This document shows, piece by piece, positions 18,591 to 24,637 of a stretch of DNA of 24,637 bases; the stretch's first letter is position 1; each line of letters starts with the position of its first letter. This stretch comes from Anammoximicrobium sp032229885 (GTDB taxonomy: Bacteria > Planctomycetota > Planctomycetia > Pirellulales > Pirellulaceae). Location: positions 1 to 24,637 of the forward strand of contig JAVYAJ010000029.1 of the NCBI GenBank assembly GCA_032229885.1, in the 5' to 3' direction. Under the pieces are notes generated by a model. It had not been told where the DNA came from. It worked only from the letters and a program-made list of their open reading frames with translations, and did not search any database. A program made the translations under genes and the position numbers.

Positions 18591-18725
18591 ACGATGGCCA
18601 GCCACGCCGTGACCCCGTGCGCTGCGGCAGTCAGCGATGGATGATGGACGATGGATGATGGACGGCGCGCCGCGCGCAGCCCCAGTTCTCGTAGCGTTCT
18701 CTACCCCAAACCTTGTACCGAATCG
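18591..18725. repeat. Short gap with a 2 x 14-bp tandem repeat
   Basis: ATGGATGATGGACG occurs twice in perfect tandem (18637-18650 and 18651-18664), about 45 bases after the cysNC stop. A GC-rich palindromic stretch (GGCGCGCCGCGCGC) follows. No terminator with a T-run was seen. Confidence 0.7.
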
Positions 18726-18806
18726 TTAACACAAACCTCGATTCCGGCGTGCGACCTCCCGTAGTCGCTGTGCCTGCTGTTCATCCAATTCGAGGTTGCT
18801 TGTCAT
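18726..18806 (-). pseudogene. Possible truncated ribbon-helix-helix antitoxin remnant
   Basis: A 26-codon frame starts with ATG at 18806 and ends at TAA (18726-18728). Its peptide begins MTSNLELDEQQAQRLREVAR. A short beta strand followed by a helix of this kind opens many ribbon-helix-helix antitoxins, which then continue for another 30-50 residues that are missing here. No frameshift that restores a longer protein was found. It stands 27 bases downstream, on the same strand, of repeat copy A, much as hicA stands downstream of copy B. It could also be a chance frame, so the call is tentative. Confidence 0.3.
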
Positions 18807-18833
18807 GGGAGTCTTACACTCCCGGCGACCGGA

Positions 18834-19097
18834 CGAACGCCGTCCGTAACGGGACGGCCGCCCATGGGTTTGTTTTCCAGGACCGACGCAGCCGGCCGCT
18901 CGGGTTCACGGCCTTGTTCGCGTGTCCTTTGTCTGCCCTTGAGGCCAGTGGGAGGCTGAAATACTTTCGTACCGATCGGACCACCAGCCCGTGCGAGCCG
19001 CCCACGGAATCATCCAGCCGCCGGCGATGTTTTGCAAACGGGTCGCGGCTTGTCGGCGACCGCCGCCGCTTGGCCAGCGACCGACGAAGGATGGCAT
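18834..19097 (-). repeat. Long direct repeat, copy A
   Basis: This roughly 264-bp segment aligns end to end with 19668-19930, in the same orientation and with almost no length difference. Conserved blocks include TTTGTTTT, ACCGACGC, CCGGCCG, GGTTCAC, CCTTGTTCGCG, TTGAGGCC, TTTTGCAA and GTCGGCGACCG. Similarity may extend about 14 bases further on the low-coordinate side. Open frames in the two copies do not match each other in phase over their length, which suggests a non-coding element. On the minus strand it lies directly upstream of the antitoxin-like remnant. Confidence 0.75.
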
Positions 19098-19200
19098 AGG
19101 GTCGGGAGACGTCTTCCGTAACCGGAGGGCGTCGATAACGCCGACCATTTTCCACCGTCGGATCGCGGCTCGGATGCACGCGGTTGTTCGGCCGTCGACG

Positions 19201-19422
19201 CTACACGACCTCCTGCATGGGCCGCACTCGCGGCGGGGGCAGCGCGCGGCCCTCGGACTCGAAACGGACAATCACGTCTTCGACCACCTCGCACAAATCC
19301 GCATACACTTTTTTCGGATCATCCCCGTGAATTCCGGTGATCAGATCGGGACATTTGCCGATGTATGCTTCATCTTCGCCACTCCATTCTACCCATTTGT
19401 GGTACTGGTCGCTTTTCTTCAT
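19201..19422 (-). CDS. hicB: HicB-family antitoxin
   Basis: This 73-residue protein resembles the short, single-domain HicB antitoxins that neutralise the HicA RNase. The sequence YHKWVEWSGEDEAYIGKCPD followed by GIHGDDPKKVYADLCEVVED matches that fold (beta-sheet then helix); there is no separate DNA-binding domain. Its ATG overlaps the normal stop of hicA as ATGA. A strong ribosome binding site, GAGGAGG (19430-19436), lies inside the end of hicA at a spacing of seven. It can therefore still be translated although hicA is interrupted. The long repeat copies lie on both sides of the pair. Confidence 0.85.
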   Translation of the reverse strand: MKKSDQYHKWVEWSGEDEAYIGKCPDLITGIHGDDPKKVYADLCEVVEDVIVRFESEGRALPPPRVRPMQEVV

Positions 19423-19619
19423 TCTCGAACCTCCTCGATCGCTCGGCGGACCTGTTTCTCCTGCTACGGCTTTGCGTCATCGCCGAGTTGACCGCTCAGT
19501 GTTACGGCGCCGCGATAGCGAGGATGCAGAAACTTGCGGTGCGAACCCTTGCCGGCCGAAATCTCGCGGAAGCCGGCCGCCCTCAAGTCTTGCAGCAATT
19601 CCCGAATCTTCCTGGGCAT
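19419..19619 (-). pseudogene. hicA: HicA-family toxin gene interrupted by an amber codon
   Basis: Reading from ATG at 19619 gives a typical HicA: MPRKIRELLQDLRAAGF, then the catalytic-site segment GKGSHRKFLHP with His27, then VTLSGQLGDDAKP. Codon 52 is TAG (19464-19466). The same frame then continues QEKQVRRAIEEVRE to a TGA that overlaps the hicB start. In this family the DDAKxYQE segment normally has Tyr at this point, so one TAC/TAT-to-TAG change explains the interruption. The truncated 51-residue product keeps the catalytic His but loses the C-terminal helix, so the toxin is probably inactive. An AAGG sits six bases from the start codon's leader. Full length without the stop would be 66 residues. 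Confidence 0.85.
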
Positions 19620-19667
19620 GGGACACCTTGCTCGTGGTCCCCGCCAGCCGCTGCCCGAGGAACCAAC

Positions 19668-19930
19668 CGAACGCCGGCCGTAGCCGACGGTCGCCCACGA
19701 GTTTGTTTTTCACGACCGACGCCGCCGGCCGGTCCGGTTCACGACCTTGTTCGCGCGTCCCGCCGTTCGTCTTTGAGGCCGACCGGAGGCCGCATGGTTT
19801 CGTGCCCGTCACGCCCCCAGCCTGCGCGAGGCGCCAACAAAATTATTCACCTTCCAGCGATATTTTGCAATCAAGTCGAGACTCGTCGGCGACCGACGTC
19901 TGCGGGCCAGCGAAGTGCCACGCTTGCCAT
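19668..19930 (-). repeat. Long direct repeat, copy B
   Basis: This 263-bp segment is the second copy of the repeat at 18834-19097. On the minus strand it ends 48 bases before the hicA start, so it contains or replaces the promoter region of hicAB. The copies are diverged, with many substitutions but few length changes. Copy B and copy A bracket hicAB in the same orientation. Confidence 0.75.
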
Positions 19931-20039
19931 CGCGACTGCGAACAATCAAGCTCGCCGGCTCGCTTGCCGGTGGCAACCGGCCGCGAGACCGTTCGGTGTT
20001 CAAGGCCCGCCGCCAGGCAGCGGTCGGCCGAGGTCCGTC
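19931..20039. other. Short gap downstream of the DUF1573 gene
   Basis: Nothing recognisable is seen between repeat copy B and the DUF1573 stop. A terminator-like hairpin with a T-run is absent. The hicAB promoter could lie here or inside copy B. Confidence 0.35.
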
Positions 20040-21029
20040 CTACGGGACGACAGCGCCCGAGGCCGTGACGTGCGCCGGTCCGGCGCCGGCCAGGTCGGTC
20101 GTGATCCGCAGCGAGGTCGACACGGGATTCGCTTCGCCCGACGCGCGGAACGTAACGGAGATGAAGTGCAGCGGCTTGGACTCGTCGGAGAACTCGAACG
20201 CGAACCGCGGATCCTCGCATTCGACGGTCAGAACACGAAACGCCTCGGCCGCGCGGACCACCAGGCGTGACTTCGTCTCGCGTCCCTGCGCGACGTTTCC
20301 GACATACAGCAGGGCGGGATTGACGGACAGCGGCGGGACGACTTCGCCGCTGACAGCCAGCGGAACACAGCCGGCCGTCCGGTCGTTGGTGTGCACGACC
20401 AACGCGGTGTCGATCTTTCCCGGCGGCGCGTCAGTTCCCAATTGCACGACCAGTTCATAGGCGACTCGACTCGCGCGACGACTGACTTCTCGCGTCTGAA
20501 CGCGCAGATACGGCGCCGAACTCAGCACCGACTCGATCCGCCAGTCGCTCCGCCCGGCGTAGTCGACGCCGATGATCTGTTCGGCGGATTGGCCCTCGCG
20601 AATCGTTCCGAAATCAACGCCGCCGGGACGGAACACGACGTCGCTGCGAATGTAGGCGCGCACCTGCAGTTGCACTTCGGCATAACGGGGTTGGTCGAAA
20701 ACCACGGTGATTGTCGCGGACCGCTGGCCGGTGAATGCGCGCGTGTTGAGCGTCGCCAGAATGGCGCCGCGCTCGCCCCGTTTGACGAGCGACACGGGAA
20801 TGCTGGGCGTCGTACAGCCGCACGTGGTGCGTACGCTGCGCACATGGATGTCGGCATCGAACGGATTCGAGAACCAGAACAGATGCGTGGCCACCGCGCC
20901 GCGAGCTACCGCGCCGAAGTCATAAGACGTCTCGGCGAACATCTGCGTCGCGCGCGGCTGCGCCGACACGGTTGCCGCCAGACAGGGCAGGACCGCCAGC
21001 AAGACAACGAGCAGCACGGATCGTCTCAT
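20040..21029 (-). CDS. Secreted DUF1573 protein
   Basis: This 329-residue exported protein starts at 21029 after GGAGGA (21037-21042). It has a clear signal peptide (MRRSVLLVVLLAVLPCLAAT, cleaved near VSAQ). Residues about 30-130 form the DUF1573 Ig-like domain, with the phrase SYDFGAVARGAV and the hallmark TTCGCTTPSIP. A second similar domain follows (VDFGTIREGQSA), then a third beta-rich part. DUF1573 proteins are abundant and exported in planctomycetes and Bacteroidetes, and their function is unknown. It is divergent from the methyltransferase gene across a 775-bp gap. Confidence 0.9.
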   Translation of the reverse strand: MRRSVLLVVLLAVLPCLAATVSAQPRATQMFAETSYDFGAVARGAVATHLFWFSNPFDADIHVRSVRTTCGCTTPSIPVSLVKRGERGAILATLNTRAFTGQRSATITVVFDQPRYAEVQLQVRAYIRSDVVFRPGGVDFGTIREGQSAEQIIGVDYAGRSDWRIESVLSSAPYLRVQTREVSRRASRVAYELVVQLGTDAPPGKIDTALVVHTNDRTAGCVPLAVSGEVVPPLSVNPALLYVGNVAQGRETKSRLVVRAAEAFRVLTVECEDPRFAFEFSDESKPLHFISVTFRASGEANPVSTSLRITTDLAGAGPAHVTASGAVVP

Positions 21030-21678
21030 GTGGACATCCTCCGAATTTCACGGCGATCGTGTTCGTGTCGAAACGGTTGATTTCGCGTCGCACCACGTTT
21101 TTTACCCCGCGGACGGGGCCTCTAAGCGAAGATAGGTCGTGGCTCGCGCCGCGACGTCGATAATCACGCGAAACGGCGGATGGCGAGGCGCGTCCCGAGC
21201 GCACATCCGGCATGACAGGCATGGCTTGAACCTGGGCTGGCGGGTTGGGTGAACGCGGCGTCTGGCGCCGACGGCCGCCCTTGCCGCCGATGGCGGGCCA
21301 AACCGATCCGCCACGGGGCCAAACCGAGGCTTCGGTGTCCACGGGCCGGCCGCCCACGGCGGTCAATTCGTCAGCCCCGCTAGAACCTACGGCAGTGGCG
21401 GCGGGATCCATCCGACGGTATATTTGCAACGCGATCGCCACCTCGCGCGCGCCGCGCCTGATGAGGCACACCGCGCGGCTGTCGTCGTCCGTGCCGTCGC
21501 TGTGCCAGACTGGGATGGCGCGGATCGTCGAAGGGAGGCGCGCTTCGCGAAAGTCGTCTTTTTCGTCGTCAGCGCGCTGCGCACGCGCGCGCGGAGGCTG
21601 GCCGGCGGCGGGCGTTTCGAGTTGGAGTCTATTCTGACGGCGCACGAGCGCCGTGTTCAACAGCGCGGGCCGAGCCAT
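20920..21678 (-). CDS. Possible unrecognised protein in the 21-kb gap
   Basis: A frame opens at ATG 21678 and runs to a stop at 20920, overlapping the start of the DUF1573 gene by 110 bases in another phase. In roughly the first 85 codons (to about 21420) the third codon position is mostly G or C, as in the genuine genes here. The peptide there has an ordinary composition (for example FREARLPSTIRAIPVWHSD and RGAREVAIALQIYRR). The later part is Pro- and Arg-rich and looks non-coding. There is no ribosome binding site. It may be a decayed gene or chance; no homologue was recognised. Confidence 0.2.
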   Translation of the reverse strand: MARPALLNTALVRRQNRLQLETPAAGQPPRARAQRADDEKDDFREARLPSTIRAIPVWHSDGTDDDSRAVCLIRRGAREVAIALQIYRRMDPAATAVGSSGADELTAVGGRPVDTEASVWPRGGSVWPAIGGKGGRRRQTPRSPNPPAQVQAMPVMPDVRSGRASPSAVSRDYRRRGASHDLSSLRGPVRGVKNVVRREINRFDTNTIAVKFGGCPHETIRAARCLAGGPALSGGNRVGAAARDADVRRDVL

Positions 21679-21804
21679 CGGATCGCGCGGCGTGATACGT
21701 ATGCTCCGTAGGCCCGCGGCCCGGCGCCCCGCAGGCGCCGACGATGTTCGGGTTATGGCAGCGCGGGTTCGCACGAGCCGAGAATGATAGGAGGAATCCG
21801 GGAC
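21030..21804. other. Divergent gap between the DUF1573 and methyltransferase genes
   Basis: This 775-base stretch should carry two promoters. The only hint of coding is the minus-strand frame noted at 20920-21678. GGAGG at 21790-21794 is the ribosome binding site of the following gene. A SAM or cobalamin riboswitch, which might be expected before a methionine-related gene, was not recognised. Confidence 0.4.
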
Positions 21805-22701
21805 ATGCACCCTTTGATCGAATCGCTGCTGGCCGCGGCGCCGCTGCTGACCGACGGCGCATGGGGGACGCAGATTCAAGCGCGCGGTTTGATGATCGGC
21901 GGCTGCCCGGATGAATGGAACTTGTTGCGTCCGGACGTGGTCGAGGAAATTCCACGGGCCTACATCGCGGCGGGCAGCCAGATCGTGTTGACGAACACCT
22001 TTCGAGCCAATCGCGTGACGCTGACGGATTATGGCTTGGGCGACCAGACGCAGGCGATCAACCGCGCGGGGGCCGAGATCTCGTGCCGCGCCGCCGCCGG
22101 CCGGGCGCATGTCTTCGCCTCGATCGGGCCCAGCGGCAAGATGTTGATGATGGGCGAGGTCAGCGAGCAACAGTTGCTGGACGCGTTCAGCGAACAGGCC
22201 GAAGCGTTGGCCGCGGGCGGCGCCGACGCCTTGGTGCTGGAAACGATCAGCGATCTAACCGAGGCGAGGCTGGCCGTGCAAGGGGCCGCGGCCACGGGCC
22301 TACCGGTCGTCGCCTGCCTGTGCTTTGATTCCGGCGCCGATCTCGATCGCACGCTGATGGGGACCACGCCCGAGCAGGCCGCCCAAGAGCTGACCGCGGC
22401 GGGCGCAGACTGCATCGGGGCAAACTGTGGCCAAGGCATCCGGGGCTATTTGCCCTTGTGCCGCCGGCTGCGAGCCGCGACCGATCGGCCGATCTGGCTC
22501 AAACCCAACGCGGACACTCCCGTATTGGTCAACGACGTCCCGATGTGGAAGACGACGCCCGAAGAGTTTGCCCGCTTTGCCCCGGAGCTGGTCGAGGCGG
22601 GCGCGAGCTTTCTGGGCGGCTGTTGCGGCACCACGCCGGCCTTCATCGACGCGTTGCGCCGGGCGCTGGCGATCGAGACGCCTGACCGAGGCGGCGGCTG
22701 A
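21805..22701 (+). CDS. Homocysteine S-methyltransferase family protein
   Basis: This 298-residue zinc-dependent methyltransferase resembles the N-terminal module of cobalamin-dependent methionine synthase (MetH), standing alone. The start at 21805 follows GGAGG at a spacing of ten; an upstream in-phase ATG at 21784 has no such signal. The family opening LLTDGAWGTQIQARG and the NLLRPDVVEEIPRAYIAAG...TNTF segment are present. The three zinc Cys are in place: Cys208 in GANCGQG and Cys273-Cys274 in GGCCGTTP. It probably transfers a methyl group to homocysteine, but the methyl donor is unknown. No cobalamin domain is attached. The GTPase gene follows after 74 bases on the same strand. Confidence 0.9.
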   Translation: MHPLIESLLAAAPLLTDGAWGTQIQARGLMIGGCPDEWNLLRPDVVEEIPRAYIAAGSQIVLTNTFRANRVTLTDYGLGDQTQAINRAGAEISCRAAAGRAHVFASIGPSGKMLMMGEVSEQQLLDAFSEQAEALAAGGADALVLETISDLTEARLAVQGAAATGLPVVACLCFDSGADLDRTLMGTTPEQAAQELTAAGADCIGANCGQGIRGYLPLCRRLRAATDRPIWLKPNADTPVLVNDVPMWKTTPEEFARFAPELVEAGASFLGGCCGTTPAFIDALRRALAIETPDRGGG

Positions 22702-22775
22702 CATCTCTCGAACTCGACGAGCTATTTCGAGCCACGTCCTCAGATGACCGCAGACGTTTTCTGCCCGAGGAACCT

Positions 22776-24455
22776 GTGCTGAGACTCTGGCGCTGGGTGC
22801 TGATCGCCGCGTTGTATGGCCTGCCCGTGACGGTGCTGTGCATTGTCGGGGCGGCGACGGTCTATCGATCGGGTCGCTATTGGTGGGCATGGTGGCTGGC
22901 GCCGCTGTGCTGGGCGGTGGCGTGGCTCTTGACGCGTGTTTGGCGCAAGCAGCTAGCGCCGCCCACCGAGGTCGATTTCAGGGCGCCCGATCATTGGACC
23001 GATCGTGACCGGGCGGCGTGGACCGTTGTCGAGGCGCATCAACACCTCGCGCCGGCGGCGATGGAGCGTCTGACGGATCCGCATTTCTACCTGCAATCGG
23101 CCATCGATTTGGCCCTAGCCGTCGCGCGGCTGTACCATCCGAAGGCCAAGGACCCGATCGGGTCGTTGACGGTCCTCGAGCTGATGGCGGCCGCCGAACT
23201 GGCCATCGAGGATTCGGCCGAGTGGTGTCGGCAATACGTGCCCGGCAGCCACCTCGTGACCGTCGACCAATGGCGGCTGTTCGGCCGCGCGCCGACGTGG
23301 TTCCGCGCAGCCAGCAACGCCGCCTGGGCCGCTTCGGTATTGCTGAACCCCTTGAACGCGGGACGTTTTTTGATCTCGAAGTTCACGACCGAATCGGCGA
23401 CGCGTCAACTGCGCGAGCACGCGCTGGGCTGGTTTTACGTGATCTTCGTCCGCTACGTCGGGCTGTATCTGATCGAGATGAACAGCGGCCGACTGCGCGG
23501 GGGCGCGGCCCGGTATCGGCAACTGAGATCGCGCTGGCCGCATCCGCCGGACATGCCCGCGACTCCCGTCGGCGACGCGACGGATCTGCGCCCGGCGGAC
23601 TCGTCGTCGTCGGCCATGGTTGCGGCGCCTCCGTCGGAACCGCTCGAGGTTCGCCTGGCCGTCGTGGGGCAGGTCAAGGCAGGCAAGTCGAGCCTGATCA
23701 ATGCGCTGCTGGGCAGCTCGCGGGCCGCGGTGGATGTCTTGCCACAAACCAAAGAAGTCCAGCGGTATGAACTGCGTGTCGCCGACCGCGCACATGCGCC
23801 GCGGGCGGAAGATCCTGATCGCGACCTTCCCGCAGGCCAGCGGCTCGCAGCGGCGATGGAAGACCGCCTGGTTCTGTTGGACACAGGCGGCTATGCGGAC
23901 GCCGGCGCCACGCCGCAGCAGATGAATCAGATGCACGAGGCGCTGCGCGGCGCCGACCTCGTACTGCTGGTGATGGATGCCTCGATCCCCGCCCGAAGGG
24001 CGGACGTCGAGCTGTTGACGTCACTCGATGCCTGGATGCAGACGAATCTGCACCGCAGACTGCCGCCGGTCCTGGGCGTTTTAACCCACATCGACTGCCT
24101 GCGACCGATCTTCGAGTGGGATCCGCCGTACGACTGGCGCGAGCCGGTCCGGCCGAAAGAACATAGCATTGCCGGGGCGGTCGCGTACACCCGTGAGCAA
24201 TTCCGGACGCGTCTGCTGGCGGTGCTGCCCGTGTGCACGGATCTGGCCCGCCAGCGCGCATGGGGCGTGTACGAGACGTTGGCGCCCGCGCTGCTACAGA
24301 CGCTGGGCGAGGCGCGCGGCTGCGCCCTCGTTCGGACGCTGCACGCCGAAATCGACCAGGATCGCGCGCGGGCGCTGCTGCGCCAGTTGGGCCGCGCATG
24401 CACTGGGTTGCTGCGCACAGCCCTCGAAGGGCTGCGCGATGCGGCCCCGCGCTAG
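22776..24455 (+). CDS. Membrane-anchored GTPase
   Basis: This 559-residue protein starts with GTG at 22776 after CGAGG. Two hydrophobic helices (about 8-27 and 36-52) anchor it, followed by a helical region of about 230 residues with no known motif and a Pro/Ser linker (about 260-290). The GTPase domain then follows. It has P-loop GQVKAGKSS (298-306), DTGGY at 369-373 (DxxG switch with a Gly replacing the usual Pro) and THID (437-440) in place of NKxD. These fit the Era/HSR1-type translation-factor GTPases that associate with membranes or ribosomes. The specific role is unknown. It is likely in the same transcript as the methyltransferase. Confidence 0.85.
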   Translation: MLRLWRWVLIAALYGLPVTVLCIVGAATVYRSGRYWWAWWLAPLCWAVAWLLTRVWRKQLAPPTEVDFRAPDHWTDRDRAAWTVVEAHQHLAPAAMERLTDPHFYLQSAIDLALAVARLYHPKAKDPIGSLTVLELMAAAELAIEDSAEWCRQYVPGSHLVTVDQWRLFGRAPTWFRAASNAAWAASVLLNPLNAGRFLISKFTTESATRQLREHALGWFYVIFVRYVGLYLIEMNSGRLRGGAARYRQLRSRWPHPPDMPATPVGDATDLRPADSSSSAMVAAPPSEPLEVRLAVVGQVKAGKSSLINALLGSSRAAVDVLPQTKEVQRYELRVADRAHAPRAEDPDRDLPAGQRLAAAMEDRLVLLDTGGYADAGATPQQMNQMHEALRGADLVLLVMDASIPARRADVELLTSLDAWMQTNLHRRLPPVLGVLTHIDCLRPIFEWDPPYDWREPVRPKEHSIAGAVAYTREQFRTRLLAVLPVCTDLARQRAWGVYETLAPALLQTLGEARGCALVRTLHAEIDQDRARALLRQLGRACTGLLRTALEGLRDAAPR

Positions 24456-24637
24456 GCGGGCATCTAACGTGTTGTTCAAACTATGCTTTCTTGCGCGGAT
24501 GCGCCCAATTTATCCGCCTGGATTCCAGCCGGCGAGGCAAGCCAATGTCGCGCTGAAGTGGCACGCTCCACGCGTGGCCGCAATCGAGCGGACGCATGGA
24601 GCGCCACGCTCTGTCGTGGCCGCAATCGAGCGGACGC
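24456..24637. repeat. Non-coding end with two 23-bp repeat copies
   Basis: After the GTPase stop no gene is seen. A 23-base sequence starting CGTGGCCGCAATCGAGCGG is present at 24573-24595 and identically at 24615-24637, a period of 42 bases. The spacers are partly similar (GGCACGCTCC and GCCACGCTCT). The second copy reaches the edge, so the array may continue. A perfect 10-bp palindrome CCACGCGTGG (24569-24578) overlaps the first copy. Confidence 0.8.

Noticed and set aside
19464..19466. Amber codon as a site of programmed recoding in hicA
   Set aside because: No stem-loop or recoding element was seen after it, and the family has Tyr here, so simple mutation is the more economical reading.
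24573..24637. CRISPR array at the right edge
   Set aside because: Only two units, a spacer of 19 bases that resembles the sequence before the first unit, and no cas genes in view.

Overview
The window looks like a chromosomal segment of a GC-rich bacterium, most likely a planctomycete of the Pirellulales type. That is inferred from the gene content: secreted DUF11-type and DUF1573 proteins, secreted glycoside hydrolases, long unrecognised proteins, and wide, hairpin-rich gaps between genes. No rRNA or tRNA gene, CRISPR array, intact insertion sequence or phage module was seen.

Layout. Positions 1-118 hold a cluster of hairpins that includes a perfect 18-bp palindrome. A secreted protein with four DUF11/CARDB-like repeats (596-2095, +) ends in a clear intrinsic terminator. 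It is followed by a secreted GH2-family glycosidase (2642-4882, +), which converges on a secreted TIM-barrel-type hydrolase (5041-7176, -). A minus-strand arginine cluster follows in the order argB (TTG start), argD (TTG start), argF, rph (11627 down to 7423). Between argB and argD lies a perfect 10-bp-stem hairpin. Next is a large membrane-anchored protein of unknown function (12346-15045, -). It is divergent from a sulfate-activation operon, cysD and fused cysN-cysC (15741-18590, +).

The accessory part is 18600-20040. It holds a HicA/HicB toxin-antitoxin locus (minus strand) whose toxin gene carries an in-frame amber codon. A second, very short antitoxin-like remnant lies nearby. Two diverged copies of a roughly 263-bp direct repeat each sit just upstream of one of these toxin-antitoxin genes. 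After it come a DUF1573 secreted protein (20040-21029, -), then on the plus strand a homocysteine S-methyltransferase-family protein and a membrane-anchored GTPase. The window closes in the start of a 42-bp-period repeat.

Working together: argB, argD and argF supply three steps of arginine synthesis. cysD and cysNC activate sulfate to APS and PAPS. The two secreted hydrolases may act on the same kind of polysaccharide. The most unusual material is the repeat-associated toxin-antitoxin region at 18.7-19.9 kb.
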